Below are positions 55,926 to 64,000 of a stretch of 64,000 nucleotides of DNA, one piece after another. The stretch lies in assembly GCA_009823505.1 (NCBI GenBank), contig VZQC01007982.1, positions 4,052,993 to 4,116,992 of the forward strand, in the 5' to 3' direction. The DNA comes from Rhizomys pruinosus (lineage: Eukaryota > Chordata > Mammalia > Rodentia > Spalacidae). Every line of letters begins with the position of its first letter. Within the stretch, counting starts at the first letter, position 1. The notes under the pieces were generated by a model. It did not search any database, was not told the origin of the DNA, and saw nothing but the letters and a program-made list of their open reading frames with translations. The position numbers and the translations under genes were made by a program.

Positions 55926-56734
55926 TTTTAAAATGTATTTTTTTCTTAAACTCATTGAATTGTGTTAAAAATATGTCTATCTGTATTCTTGGCAATAGTG
56001 ATAGTTCTTTTGGCCTGATTTTCTGTTGTTGCAGACAGAATTATTGAGAAACTCTGTGGCTTCAAGCAACCACTGTTTTGTTTCACAGTTTTGTGAGTCA
56101 GAAATGCATGGATGTGCAGCTGTGTGGTGATTCTGCTTTACATGGTGCCAGCTGCGATCACTCACTTGTCTGTTCCAGCTGCAATGTGGAATGTTAGAAT
56201 GTGCAAGACACTTCTTGTGTGACAGGCACTTCATGTTTCTACACCTCCTCCTTGTAGTACAGGACAATCTACAGGGTAATGCTAGAGACTGGATATGGCA
56301 TCAACTACATTCTTTCAGTGGTAGAGTGGCTCAGGTTTAAGTAGAAGGAAAATAGAGTGTAGCATATACTTAGTCAGTGGGTGAAAATTCACTGAAGCAA
56401 AGAATTTGCAGCTTTTTTTTAAGTACTGGAGTTTGAACCCAGGATTACTGAGCTACTTCCCCAGTACTGTAGCTGTCAGGACAACGTTGTGGGTCCTGAG
56501 CTTGCTTTTATGGATTATCCAGAGTCTAACATTGATGTCAAGTTTCTTTTTGGGTATTTGTCCCAAGATTAAAACCAATATTTTTCCTTGCTGATTTACT
56601 TTAATTGTTTGAGAGTATTTAAAATGATTACCAAGTTCAGAACCTTTTACCATTTTAAAGAGCAGGAAACATTTAGAAAAATATAAGACTTTTAAAAATT
56701 GCTTTTAAAAAGTGAATTTATGAAAATTCTTCTA
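55926..56734. other. Unique intronic sequence
   Basis: A short SINE-like gtactggagtttgaacccaggattactgagc (56424-56454) resembles the B-box side of an ID/B4 element. The rest is unrecognised. Confidence 0.5.
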
Positions 56735-56749
56735 GTAATTATACTTTTT

Positions 56750-57006
56750 TTTTTTTAATTTTTTTTTTATTAATTTTATTTATTTCTGTATGTGTATGAA
56801 TGTACTGTCTGCATGCAAGTCTGTGCACCCGTGTCGTGCAATGCTGCGGAGGTCAGAAGAGGGTCTCGGATTCCCCTGGAACTGGAGTTCTCCTGGAACT
56901 GGAGCTTCAGACGGTTCTTGGCCGCCATGTGGGTGCTGGGGATTGAACCCGGGTCCTCTGCAAGAGCGGTCGGCACTCTTAACCGCTAGGCCATCTCTCC
57001 AGCCCC
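56750..57006 (-). mobile_element. B2 SINE, antisense, long form, young
   Basis: Perfect 15-bp duplication gtaattatacttttt at 56735-56749 and 57007-57021. Intact CpGs and doubled segment; very close to the copy at 30541. Confidence 0.96.
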
Positions 57007-57199
57007 GTAATTATACTTTTTCCTTCACCTTAGGGCACCATTGACTTCTTCTTTCTTAATTCGCTTAGATTGTTCTGTTATCACTTACCATATTGTCCCC
57101 TTATTACAGATGGAGAAAATTAAATAATGAGTGTTCAACATGTTTCAGTATAAGAGCCATATGTAAAATTTACCTTTCCATACTTTCTTTACAAAACTT

Positions 57200-57312
57200 T
57201 TTATTTTATTATTTTTTGAGACAGGGTCTCATGTATTCCAGGATGATTGAAGGCTGGCTGCGATCTCATAGTTCTTCTGTCTCCACCTTCCAAGTGTGCT
57301 GCTATAGCTGAC
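57200..57312 (-). mobile_element. Decayed B1-like SINE, antisense
   Basis: tttttgagacagggtctcatg ... ggctggctgcgatctcat ... gtgctgctatagctgac. Confidence 0.6.
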
Positions 57313-57464
57313 CTCACAATTTTTAAAGGACTGAATAGCAAGCAGGCTTATATTAGACATATTTTGGCATCCTGCCATTTACGTTAAAAGACTCCGTGAT
57401 AGTCTTTGGTTGATTTATTTAGTTGAAATGTTTTTTAGTTCACATATTTTTCATTTTAATTTCA

Positions 57465-57677
57465 ATTTTATTTATTTTGAGAATTGATTTAGATATGTGT
57501 GTCTGTAGGTGTGTGTGTGTCTGTGAGTGTAGCTGCTTGAGACAAGAAGAGGGGATTGGATCCCTGGATGTCCCTATGGGCAGGTGTGAGGTGACCAACA
57601 TGGGTGCTGGAGACTGAGCTCAAGTCCTTTGGAAGAGCAATAAACACTCTTAATTGCTAAGCAATCTCTCTAGCCCC
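57465..57677 (-). mobile_element. B3-like SINE, antisense
   Basis: gtgtgtctgtgagtgtagctg, ggggattggatccctgg, acatgggtgctggagactg, taaacactcttaattgc, aatctctctagcccc. Confidence 0.7.
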
Positions 57678-57771
57678 AGTTTATATATTCTTTAAATGAG
57701 CAGTTTGTGTTAAGAAATATTCCCCACCAAGTATCTTACTAAGTGTAATGTAGAAATTTTTATTTATATGT

Positions 57772-57803
57772 ATACCTCTATACATTTATATGTATAGAGG
57801 TAT
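57772..57803. repeat. Perfect 13-bp inverted repeat with 6-base loop
   Basis: atacctctataca and its complement tgtatagaggtat surround tttata. A second hairpin lies 27 bases further on. Confidence 0.92.
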
Positions 57804-57830
57804 GATTATTTTCCAATGAAGAATTGTAAA

Positions 57831-57856
57831 GATTCTTCACTTTCCAGTGAAGAATC
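57831..57856. repeat. Perfect 10-bp inverted repeat with 6-base loop
   Basis: gattcttcac and gtgaagaatc surround tttcca. Confidence 0.92.
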
Positions 57857-57903
57857 AGGATTTGAGAATTACAAAAAGAACAGACTCTGGCAGACTCTGT
57901 ATG

Positions 57904-58481
57904 TGTCGGCTTCCTCCATGTCGTGAGGTTCCTGCCTCCCAGGTCACCAGCCTCCTGGCCCTAGGTATGGCCACAAGGAGGGAAGCAGGAGGGAAAGAGG
58001 ACAGTCCCCAGAATGGCAAATTAACCTGAACCCAGACAGACAGATCTGAAGAAAGATCTGGGAGTTGTGTCCGTGAGCAAAGCTCATTTATTGCAGGGGT
58101 TTTAAGCACTTATATAGTTTTGTTGGGCTCTTTGACCAGGAGGTGGGTGGGAAAGAGAAAAAGCCTACGTATGTTCTGCAACGGCTAAGTTTTTATGGCA
58201 GGAAAGCTGTATCCCCTGAGATAAGCTTATGGCTTGCTCCATTTGCCTCCTGCGGACAGGGTGGACATGTCTCAGGAAGGATAAGCTTAGGAATGCTAAA
58301 CTTCAAGCCACACTCCCCTGGGGGTTGGGCTGCAGGTGCCTGATGTCCAGTATTGAGAGTGGGAGCAGTTCCCATCTCCTGCCGGCCTTCAGGTTTATGG
58401 AGTAAAACCGACCTTTTAGGTTCTTGGGGAAAGAAGCCAGCTCTCTTATACTCAGCTATAATGGATTCATCTGGTCCCACA
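57904..58481 (-). mobile_element. Solo LTR of a class II (ERVK-type) endogenous retrovirus
   Basis: A complete LTR of 578 bp, TG...CA, flanked by the perfect 6-bp duplication tgtatg at 57898-57903 and 58482-58487, the size typical of class II. On the minus strand U3 begins TGTGGGACCAG, a TATA-like ctatataag lies at about 58109-58118, AATAAA at 58087-58092, then R/U5 to 57904. No interior is present, so LTR-LTR recombination has probably removed it. It is antisense to EXOC4. Confidence 0.88.
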
Positions 58482-58487
58482 TGTATG

Positions 58488-59233
58488 GAGTTTTTTTTCT
58501 TTTCTTAAAATGGCAATGTTTTTGATAGATATCCTGAGATTGGTTAAAGCTTTTGCATTGTCTTATTGGGTCGTTTATGTTGTTGGCAGTAACTGTGAAG
58601 AACCTAATCTGAATGTTTTCAATGTTGGTTATCCCAGTACTCACTAGGCCTTCCTCCATCCCTCTCAGACTCCAGAGGCATCTGTGCCTCCCTCCCTCTC
58701 TCTTCCCTCTTCTCTTCCTTGTGGACCGCCAATCTGGGTAGCTGGTGTTGTGAATGGGCATTGGCTGAAGGGAGGCCAACAGCCCATCAGCCTGAAATTC
58801 CTGTTCAGTGTTCAAAAGTCTCTGGGCAGGTGGGAAGTCCTGGCCAAGAGTGGAACACATGTCTCATGGGTCCAGGCCAAGGGTCTGAGTTGGAAGTACC
58901 ATCCAGGCCGGGCTACGGGAAGTAGCTGGCTGGCCTCTGCACCAAGGGGTCAGCTCCCCACAGTGTCTGCAAAGCAGGCACTGTGTTTCCATTCCCCTTA
59001 GCAGGGCCGTGTGGTCCCTGTTCATCATAAAAAGAAAGCTTCCTACAGTTCATAATTCTCAATCATCCAGGTATAAAACTTCACCCTAACTTAGGAGGCT
59101 TCATTTGTGAGAGTCAATGTTAAAAGGTTTTGAAAAGTCATGTTCCTTTCAAAAATCTCATGTCTATCTCCTTTCTTTTCACTGCCCTGCCTTTATCTGC
59201 CTACATGAATAGAATTTGACTTCTGAGGAATAT
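58488..59233. other. GC-richer sequence of unknown type
   Basis: Moderately GC-rich stretch (about 58620-59000) with frames of 95-135 codons on both strands but no recognisable protein. It may be an older retroelement interior or unique intron. Confidence 0.4.
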
Positions 59234-59248
59234 CTCTCCATCCTTTTC

Positions 59249-59538
59249 TTTCTTTTTTTTTTTTTTTTTTTAAAACATTGTTTTGTGGTGTTTTTAATTA
59301 ATTTTATTTAATTTCTGTATGTGTATGAATGTACTGTCTGCATGCAAGTTTGTGCACCCGTTCGTGCAACGCCGCGGAGGTCAGAAGAGGGTAGCGGATT
59401 CCCCTGGAACTGGAGTTTCTCCTGGAATTGGTCGTTTCAGACGGTTTTCTTAGCCGCCATGGTGGTGCTGGGGATAAACACTGGCGTCCTCTGTAAGAGC
59501 GTCGGTCGGCGCCTTAACCGCAGTAGGCTATCTCTCCA

Positions 59539-59578
<40 letters not shown>

Positions 59579-59781
59579 CTTTTTTTTTTTTTTTTTATTG
59601 TTATTTTTTTATTTTTTTTTTTTATTTTTTTTTTTTTGTGTCTTTTCGAGACAGGGTCTCCCTGTAGCCCCAGCTGTCCTGGAACTTGCTCTGTAGACCA
59701 GGCTGGCCTTGAACTCACAGAGATCTGCCTGCCTCTGCCTCCCAAGTGCTAGGATTAAAGGCGTGCGCCACCACGCCCTGC
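59249..59781 (-). mobile_element. B1 - poly(A) - B2 composite, antisense
   Basis: One 15-bp duplication, ctctccatccttttc, at 59234-59248 and 59782-59796 encloses both SINEs. On the minus strand: full B1 (59638-59781), a ~95-base nearly pure A tract (59542-59637), full long-form B2 (about 59282-59541), A tail. Either a B2 entered the B1 tail or the pair moved together. The B2 has many one-base indels while keeping CpGs, suggesting base-calling trouble near the homopolymer. Confidence 0.85.
59542..59637. repeat. Long poly(T)-rich tract
   Basis: About 96 bases, mostly T, with isolated C, A and G. Its length is probably unreliable in assembly. Confidence 0.9.
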
Positions 59782-59964
59782 CTCTCCATCCTTTTCATTC
59801 TTCACTAATTTGCTCTGCACATTATTGCCAGATCAATTGCCCCATAGTAAGTTATTTAAACCATATTACTCTTTTAAGAAAAACAGAGAATATCTACACC
59901 ACCTATGAAGTCACGATGGCCTCCAACATCAATTTAAATCTGATCAACTCTTTATTGTCAAGTT

Positions 59965-60310
59965 AGGACACAGAAGTAAATGGGAAATAACACTAAGCAA
60001 TCAACAAAAGCCAGGCTTGAAGAAATTCTACAGGATAAATGTGAGGGTTTCATCAATTCATCAATGGGTGAAAATAAAATAGAATGGAAGAATTTATACA
60101 TTGAAAGTCTCAAGAAACTTAACAAACTACAACATTGCAACTTTATTTGGATCTTGATTCAAACAAGCTAAAGACCATATAATTGTCACATTTGAGTAAC
60201 TAGAAATGAGAACATTATTGGATACCTAATAAGGATTTTTTGGCTTTAGCTATGGTTATGTTTTTATAAAGTGGTTCTTATCTTTTAGAAATGCGTATTG
60301 AAATAAAGAC
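59965..60310 (+). mobile_element. Ancient mammalian repeat 3' end
   Basis: ttggatcttgattcaaacaagc, gacaatt-like attgtcacatttgagtaac, tggatacctaataagg, ggttatgtttttataaag and tccttatcttttagaaatgc resemble the 3' part of a common old mammalian repeat (L1M or MER type). I cannot name the family. Confidence 0.45.
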
Positions 60311-60419
60311 AAAACAATGTTAACTTTAAGACTCCTTCCAACCCACTGGCCACCCAAATGAAATGCAGGCCTACCTTAGCCTGTAAGCGTTCAATAATTA
60401 ATAAAAATAACAGTTGGGA

Positions 60420-62112
60420 ATTCCATGATGATGTCAATGTGAAATTCAAATTTACTTTGTCTTCCTGCTCCTCCTTGGGGTGGGGTCAGACCTTCGGTCA
60501 TGCAGTGCCCTGAGGCATGCTAGCTGAAAAGCTTCAATTCAAACTGGATTTTTCCACATCTCCCCTTGTTTTATTTTTTTGAGAGGCAGACAAGCCCATG
60601 GGAGAGGCTGGCATCTATAAAGGAACCTGTTCTTAAATACATGATTGCTCAAACCTATCTTGAGTGCTGGGTGGAGGCAGGCCAGACCTAAGATTTTTAT
60701 TTTTTACACCAAAACCAATTTGTGCTTAAAAAACCAACCATTAGGTAATAATAAGTAATAAGTAATGAATACATGAATGTAAAACCAATTCGCAAGCAGC
60801 TACGCCCAAACTTATACAGCCAAGGTCTCCATTGTCCAGCTGGAGGGGCTTGCATGTACAAGCATGTTGATCAAATAAGAGACCAGTCTATGCTGCTGTA
60901 GTTTCACAATTCACCCCAATTGCAGCCCTTACGTTCTGCCATGCCCTCTTCTGCAGATTGTTCCCTAGGCTTTAGAAAAGGGGCACAAGTGGGCAAAAAG
61001 TAGAACAGTCTACTTTCTCTGGAGATGTCATTTTGGACTCTGATCAGTTCAGGCTATTTCCTTTCATAGGTTGGTAGTTCATCCAGGAATACCATTTTAA
61101 TCCTACTAATGAAACACAAGCAATTAGAAATACAGGAATTTAAACAATACTAATTATTATGGTAGGTTACGTTGGTATAGACACAGATGTTTAGATGGTA
61201 TGCTAATCCATCTTTTCTGTAAAAGATGACAAGTTCTTACTGTGGCTTATATTATCTCCTAACCAGTAGAGGACATAAGCTTGCAGCATCAGCTGTGACT
61301 TATTCCTCCCAAGAGAGAGCTAAGAGCCAATCAGATTTGGGATATACATACATATGGCTGCCACTGCTGCACAGTATTTCTTGGCAGGTGAGGTGTAGCT
61401 GATGCTGACGGAGGAGTCCTGCTTGACTCAAGGAGATCAATATGTGCTTTATTGATTTAGTGGCCTTTGGTAACAGTCTTTGGCATTTCAGAGGCCAACT
61501 GTACACTTGCAAGTGTGGTCTCAATACATCTTTCCCATGCTTACACCAGGTCTTCAACAGCAGGGCCTTACCACCTCTCTTCTTGCAGGTATCCCAGTTT
61601 ATAGGCAAGAAGCCTTTACCTTTTGGGGGCTTGGATCCCCTAGCCAACATCTCCTTGGCAGAATAATCCACTGCTGGATTATAGAGTGCTCCTATATTAA
61701 TATATTTTGCTTAATTTCACAGCTTATAATGACTTTACTATTTGGCTTTGAATAGAGAATTATATTTTCACAGTTCTTTTGTCTGTCAATTAAAGAAAGT
61801 AGTTATAGAGGCTGGAGAGATGGCCTAGTGGTTAAGAGCACCAACTTCTCTTGCAGAGGACCTGGGTTCAACCCCCAGCACCCACATGGCGGCTAAGAAC
61901 CGTCTATAACTCCAATTCCAGGAGAACTCCAGTTCCAGGGGAATCCAACACCCTCTTCTGACCTCTGCGGCATTGCACGGCATGGGTGCACAAACCTACA
62001 TGCAGACAGTACATTCATACACATACAAAAATAAATAAATAAAAAAAGAAAGTAGTATTAAAAAAAAAAGAAAGTAGTTATACCTGCTTTATAAGAAATT
62101 ACTACTATAACA
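60420..62112 (-). mobile_element. Endogenous retrovirus 3' part, broken, antisense
   Basis: On the minus strand: interior homologous to 48140-49290 (62112 down to about 60780), then caaggggagatgtgg, a purine-rich tract followed by the LTR start TGTGG at 60558, and about 140 bases of LTR-like sequence. The longest frame (61300-61671) is about 123 codons with no domain I can name. A B2 (61808-62044) interrupts it. Confidence 0.6.
61808..62044 (+). mobile_element. B2 SINE, sense, long form, inside the ERV
   Basis: gaggctggagagatggcctag with the doubled segment. The duplication aaagaaagtagttata lies at 61792-61807 and 62067-62082, with an extra near-copy at 62045-62060. Confidence 0.94.
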
Positions 62113-62241
62113 GTCGGCTCTCAAGATAGGTTTGAGCAATCATGTATTTAAGAACAGGTTCCCTTATAGATGCCAACCTCTCCCATGGGCTTGTCTGACT
62201 CTCAAAAAATAAGACAGGGGGAGATGTGGGAAAAATCCAGC
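62113..62241 (+). mobile_element. ERV 3' end, sense, truncated (fold-back copy)
   Basis: caagataggtttgagcaatc through cttgtctgactctc, aaaaaataagacagggggaga and TGTGGGAAAAATCCAG. This is the inverse of 60542-60670 with about 90% identity by eye. LTR similarity stops after about 16 bases. Confidence 0.7.
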
Positions 62242-64000
62242 TTTTTTTTTTTTCTTAAACTGTTAAACACTGTTGTATTCATCCCTACCTTTATGTGCCT
62301 CCTCCTTATTGTAGAAGGGTGGCAAAATAAATTTTTGCTGTCAAATCAACATGTGTAATTAAGTGAAGTTTTAAACAAGGTGTTAGGCCTTCTTCACATA
62401 TGACTATGTTCAAAATCTTGTTCAAGATTTTTATCCTCAGTATGAGTATATATAAGAAATAATATAACACTCAGAATTTTAATTTTTTTCTAATTCATTC
62501 TGAGCTTCTTATCATTATTTGTTGGTATTGTCATGGAAGATTCACATAGTAAGTGGCATACTTTTCTTTTGGATGGCTTCGAAAATATAAAGTCAACAAC
62601 AACACAGTCTATACTTTGGATATGATTCTGTAGGAAGAAGAGGGCTGCCACAGAGTGAAATGCAGCAGATGAGGAAGGCTCAGCACGAAGTAGCCAGCCT
62701 CATGCGGGTGACGAACAACACTTAGATAGGTGTCAGCAGCATGAAATGGCAGTGAAAAAGGCCAGCACTATTTTTGGCTGTGCTGCACCAAAGAGCATGT
62801 CATCACTGAGCTGCATTGATCATCCCTTTCTTCTAGCTCTCAGGAGGCAGCATCTGGGTGGCTGCTGTGAGGACTGGGCACCGGGATGATAGACAAATGG
62901 GAGGGAGTCCTAGGCTCAGCGTGTGCAGTGATTAAGGGTTTCAGATGAGGCACATTTTGTTGCTTTTCAGAGGAAGTAGCACATTTTGGGAATGAGCATG
63001 GTAAGAGGAATTAACCTTTTTAGAGACAGATATTGACGCAATAGCATCACTGTGAAGTTGGCCACTAAGAAGAGAGTTATGATTCATTGGTAGTTGGCAT
63101 ATGTTTAATAAAGTGCTCTTCCACAGGCAGCAAATCATCAAAAAGGGGCTCCAAAGCAAAATTAGGTGAGTGATTTGTTTATGGTCAGCTCTTCTTATCT
63201 TACTGGCATTGGCAGTGCTCCATATAATTAGAAGAGGGGATACACTAGGTCATGTAGGCCAGATGTTTTTGATGTGGCATTGAAATGCAGACAGTGAATG
63301 TGGGGAAAATGGAGACTGAATAGTTCCTTGTAATAATCTTTGGAAATTCAAATAAGAAGTGGAGGAATTATTTACTTCCCACAGTAGTATAAGCTAACAT
63401 AGCAGAAGGAAATTCAGAAATGCAGATGCAATCCATGTAAATGGAGTGTCAGAGCATATTTTTGCACTAAGAGGATTGTACTATAATGTATTCTCCTGGG
63501 AAAATGCAGTTGAATTTCTCTGGACATTTGACCCTGACAGTTGAATGCATGACAGCAAGAAAACAGAGCATAGGTACGTTTCACTTGCCTTTTCTCTGAT
63601 TCTTGGTCCTTGTTAATGATTTCATCATCTGATGCTACCAGAAGGAAATTTCCTCTTTTGTTTTGCACACTCACATATAACAGGTGCTTTCCTGATTGGC
63701 TTAGGCTTAAAAATGAAGATTCATTACTGTGGGATTGACCTGACACCCTTTCCTTTAAGTTTATGGAATCACTCCTCTCCATCTGGGACATGGGGCTAGG
63801 GTCCTCCACTGAAGATGACTAAATTTAATAGAGTGGGCTGGTAAATAAGGGTCAGTGTCTTTTTGAAAGATACCTCATAACCCACCAGTGCTGCTGTGTA
63901 GCCTGTCTGAGTGCTTTGGGTTCAGAAGAACTTTGGAAATGAATGATACTTTCACTTTCTTCCTTTTCTCTAGGATTTTATTTTCCAGAGGTGGGATATT
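62242..64000. other. Unique intron to the end of the window
   Basis: No repeat, exon or RNA gene recognised. The 131-codon frame at 63414-63809 (minus) shows no domain or splice context. Confidence 0.5.

Noticed and set aside
58456..59001. Frames of 105-135 codons on both strands in GC-richer sequence
   Set aside because: Neither strand gives a recognisable domain, and one crosses into the solo LTR. Left as unassigned sequence.
59321..59752. 143-codon frame with a Phe-rich centre resembling a membrane protein
   Set aside because: It is an antisense B2, a poly(T) tract and an antisense B1 read through.
63414..63809. 131-codon minus-strand frame as a novel gene
   Set aside because: No recognisable protein features and no flanking splice sites. 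It may deserve a homology search, but I cannot support it.
44420..64000. The next EXOC4 exon
   Set aside because: I looked for the segment that should follow the ...KIQDVLQ boundary with an acceptor in phase 0 and did not find it; it must lie beyond the window.

Overview
The window is nuclear genomic DNA from a muroid rodent. It contains many B1 (7SL-derived) and B2 (tRNA-derived) SINEs, older B3/B4/ID-type SINEs, young rodent-type L1, fossil mammalian L1 and endogenous retroviral LTRs. The young B2 copies differ from the common mouse form (a 17-bp internal duplication, 'gatggcctag' in the head), which suggests a muroid other than house mouse; I cannot name the species.

The only host gene I can support is EXOC4 (SEC8), on the + strand. 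Two consecutive coding exons are visible, 27061-27304 and 44245-44419, with good splice sites and matching phase. Everything else is intron: more than 27 kb before the first exon, 16.9 kb between the two, and more than 19.5 kb after the second. No promoter, UTR or gene end is visible.

Layout. 0-4.9 kb: intron with several B2 copies and an antisense L1 3' end. 5.0-7.6 kb: a short ERVL-type LTR retrotransposon with both LTRs, a tRNA-Leu-like primer site and a perfect 5-bp target duplication, then a related lone LTR. 7.6-14.0 kb: a nearly full-length but broken sense L1 carrying one B1 and three B2 insertions. 14.0-14.9 kb: antisense L1 pieces. 17.1-18.0 kb: SINEs, one of which looks like a B2-B1 chimera. 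18.06-24.06 kb: a fossil antisense L1 hosting two minisatellites, one grown from a B2 tail (about 33 units of ~50 bp) and one from the promoter end of an ID/B4-type SINE (about 12 units of 45 bp). 24.5-25.3 kb: antisense L1 3' UTR. 27.06 kb: exon. 28-31 kb: L1 3' end, a TTCC tract, B1s and an unexplained CpG-rich block. 31-44 kb: mostly unique intron with scattered SINEs. 44.2 kb: exon. 46.5-47.9 kb: fossil sense L1. 48.1-49.3 kb and 60.4-62.2 kb: two related ERV internal segments in opposite orientation, the second with a fold-back of its 3' end. 57.9-58.5 kb: a complete solo class II LTR with a 6-bp target duplication. 52.7-55.5 and 62.2-64.0 kb: apparently unique intron.

There are no prokaryotic operons, CRISPR arrays or classical tRNA/rRNA genes. 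The most interesting structures are the two SINE-derived minisatellites, the chimeric SINE, the LTR/L1 junction and the inverted ERV pair. Repeat family names are from memory of consensus sequences, without a database search.
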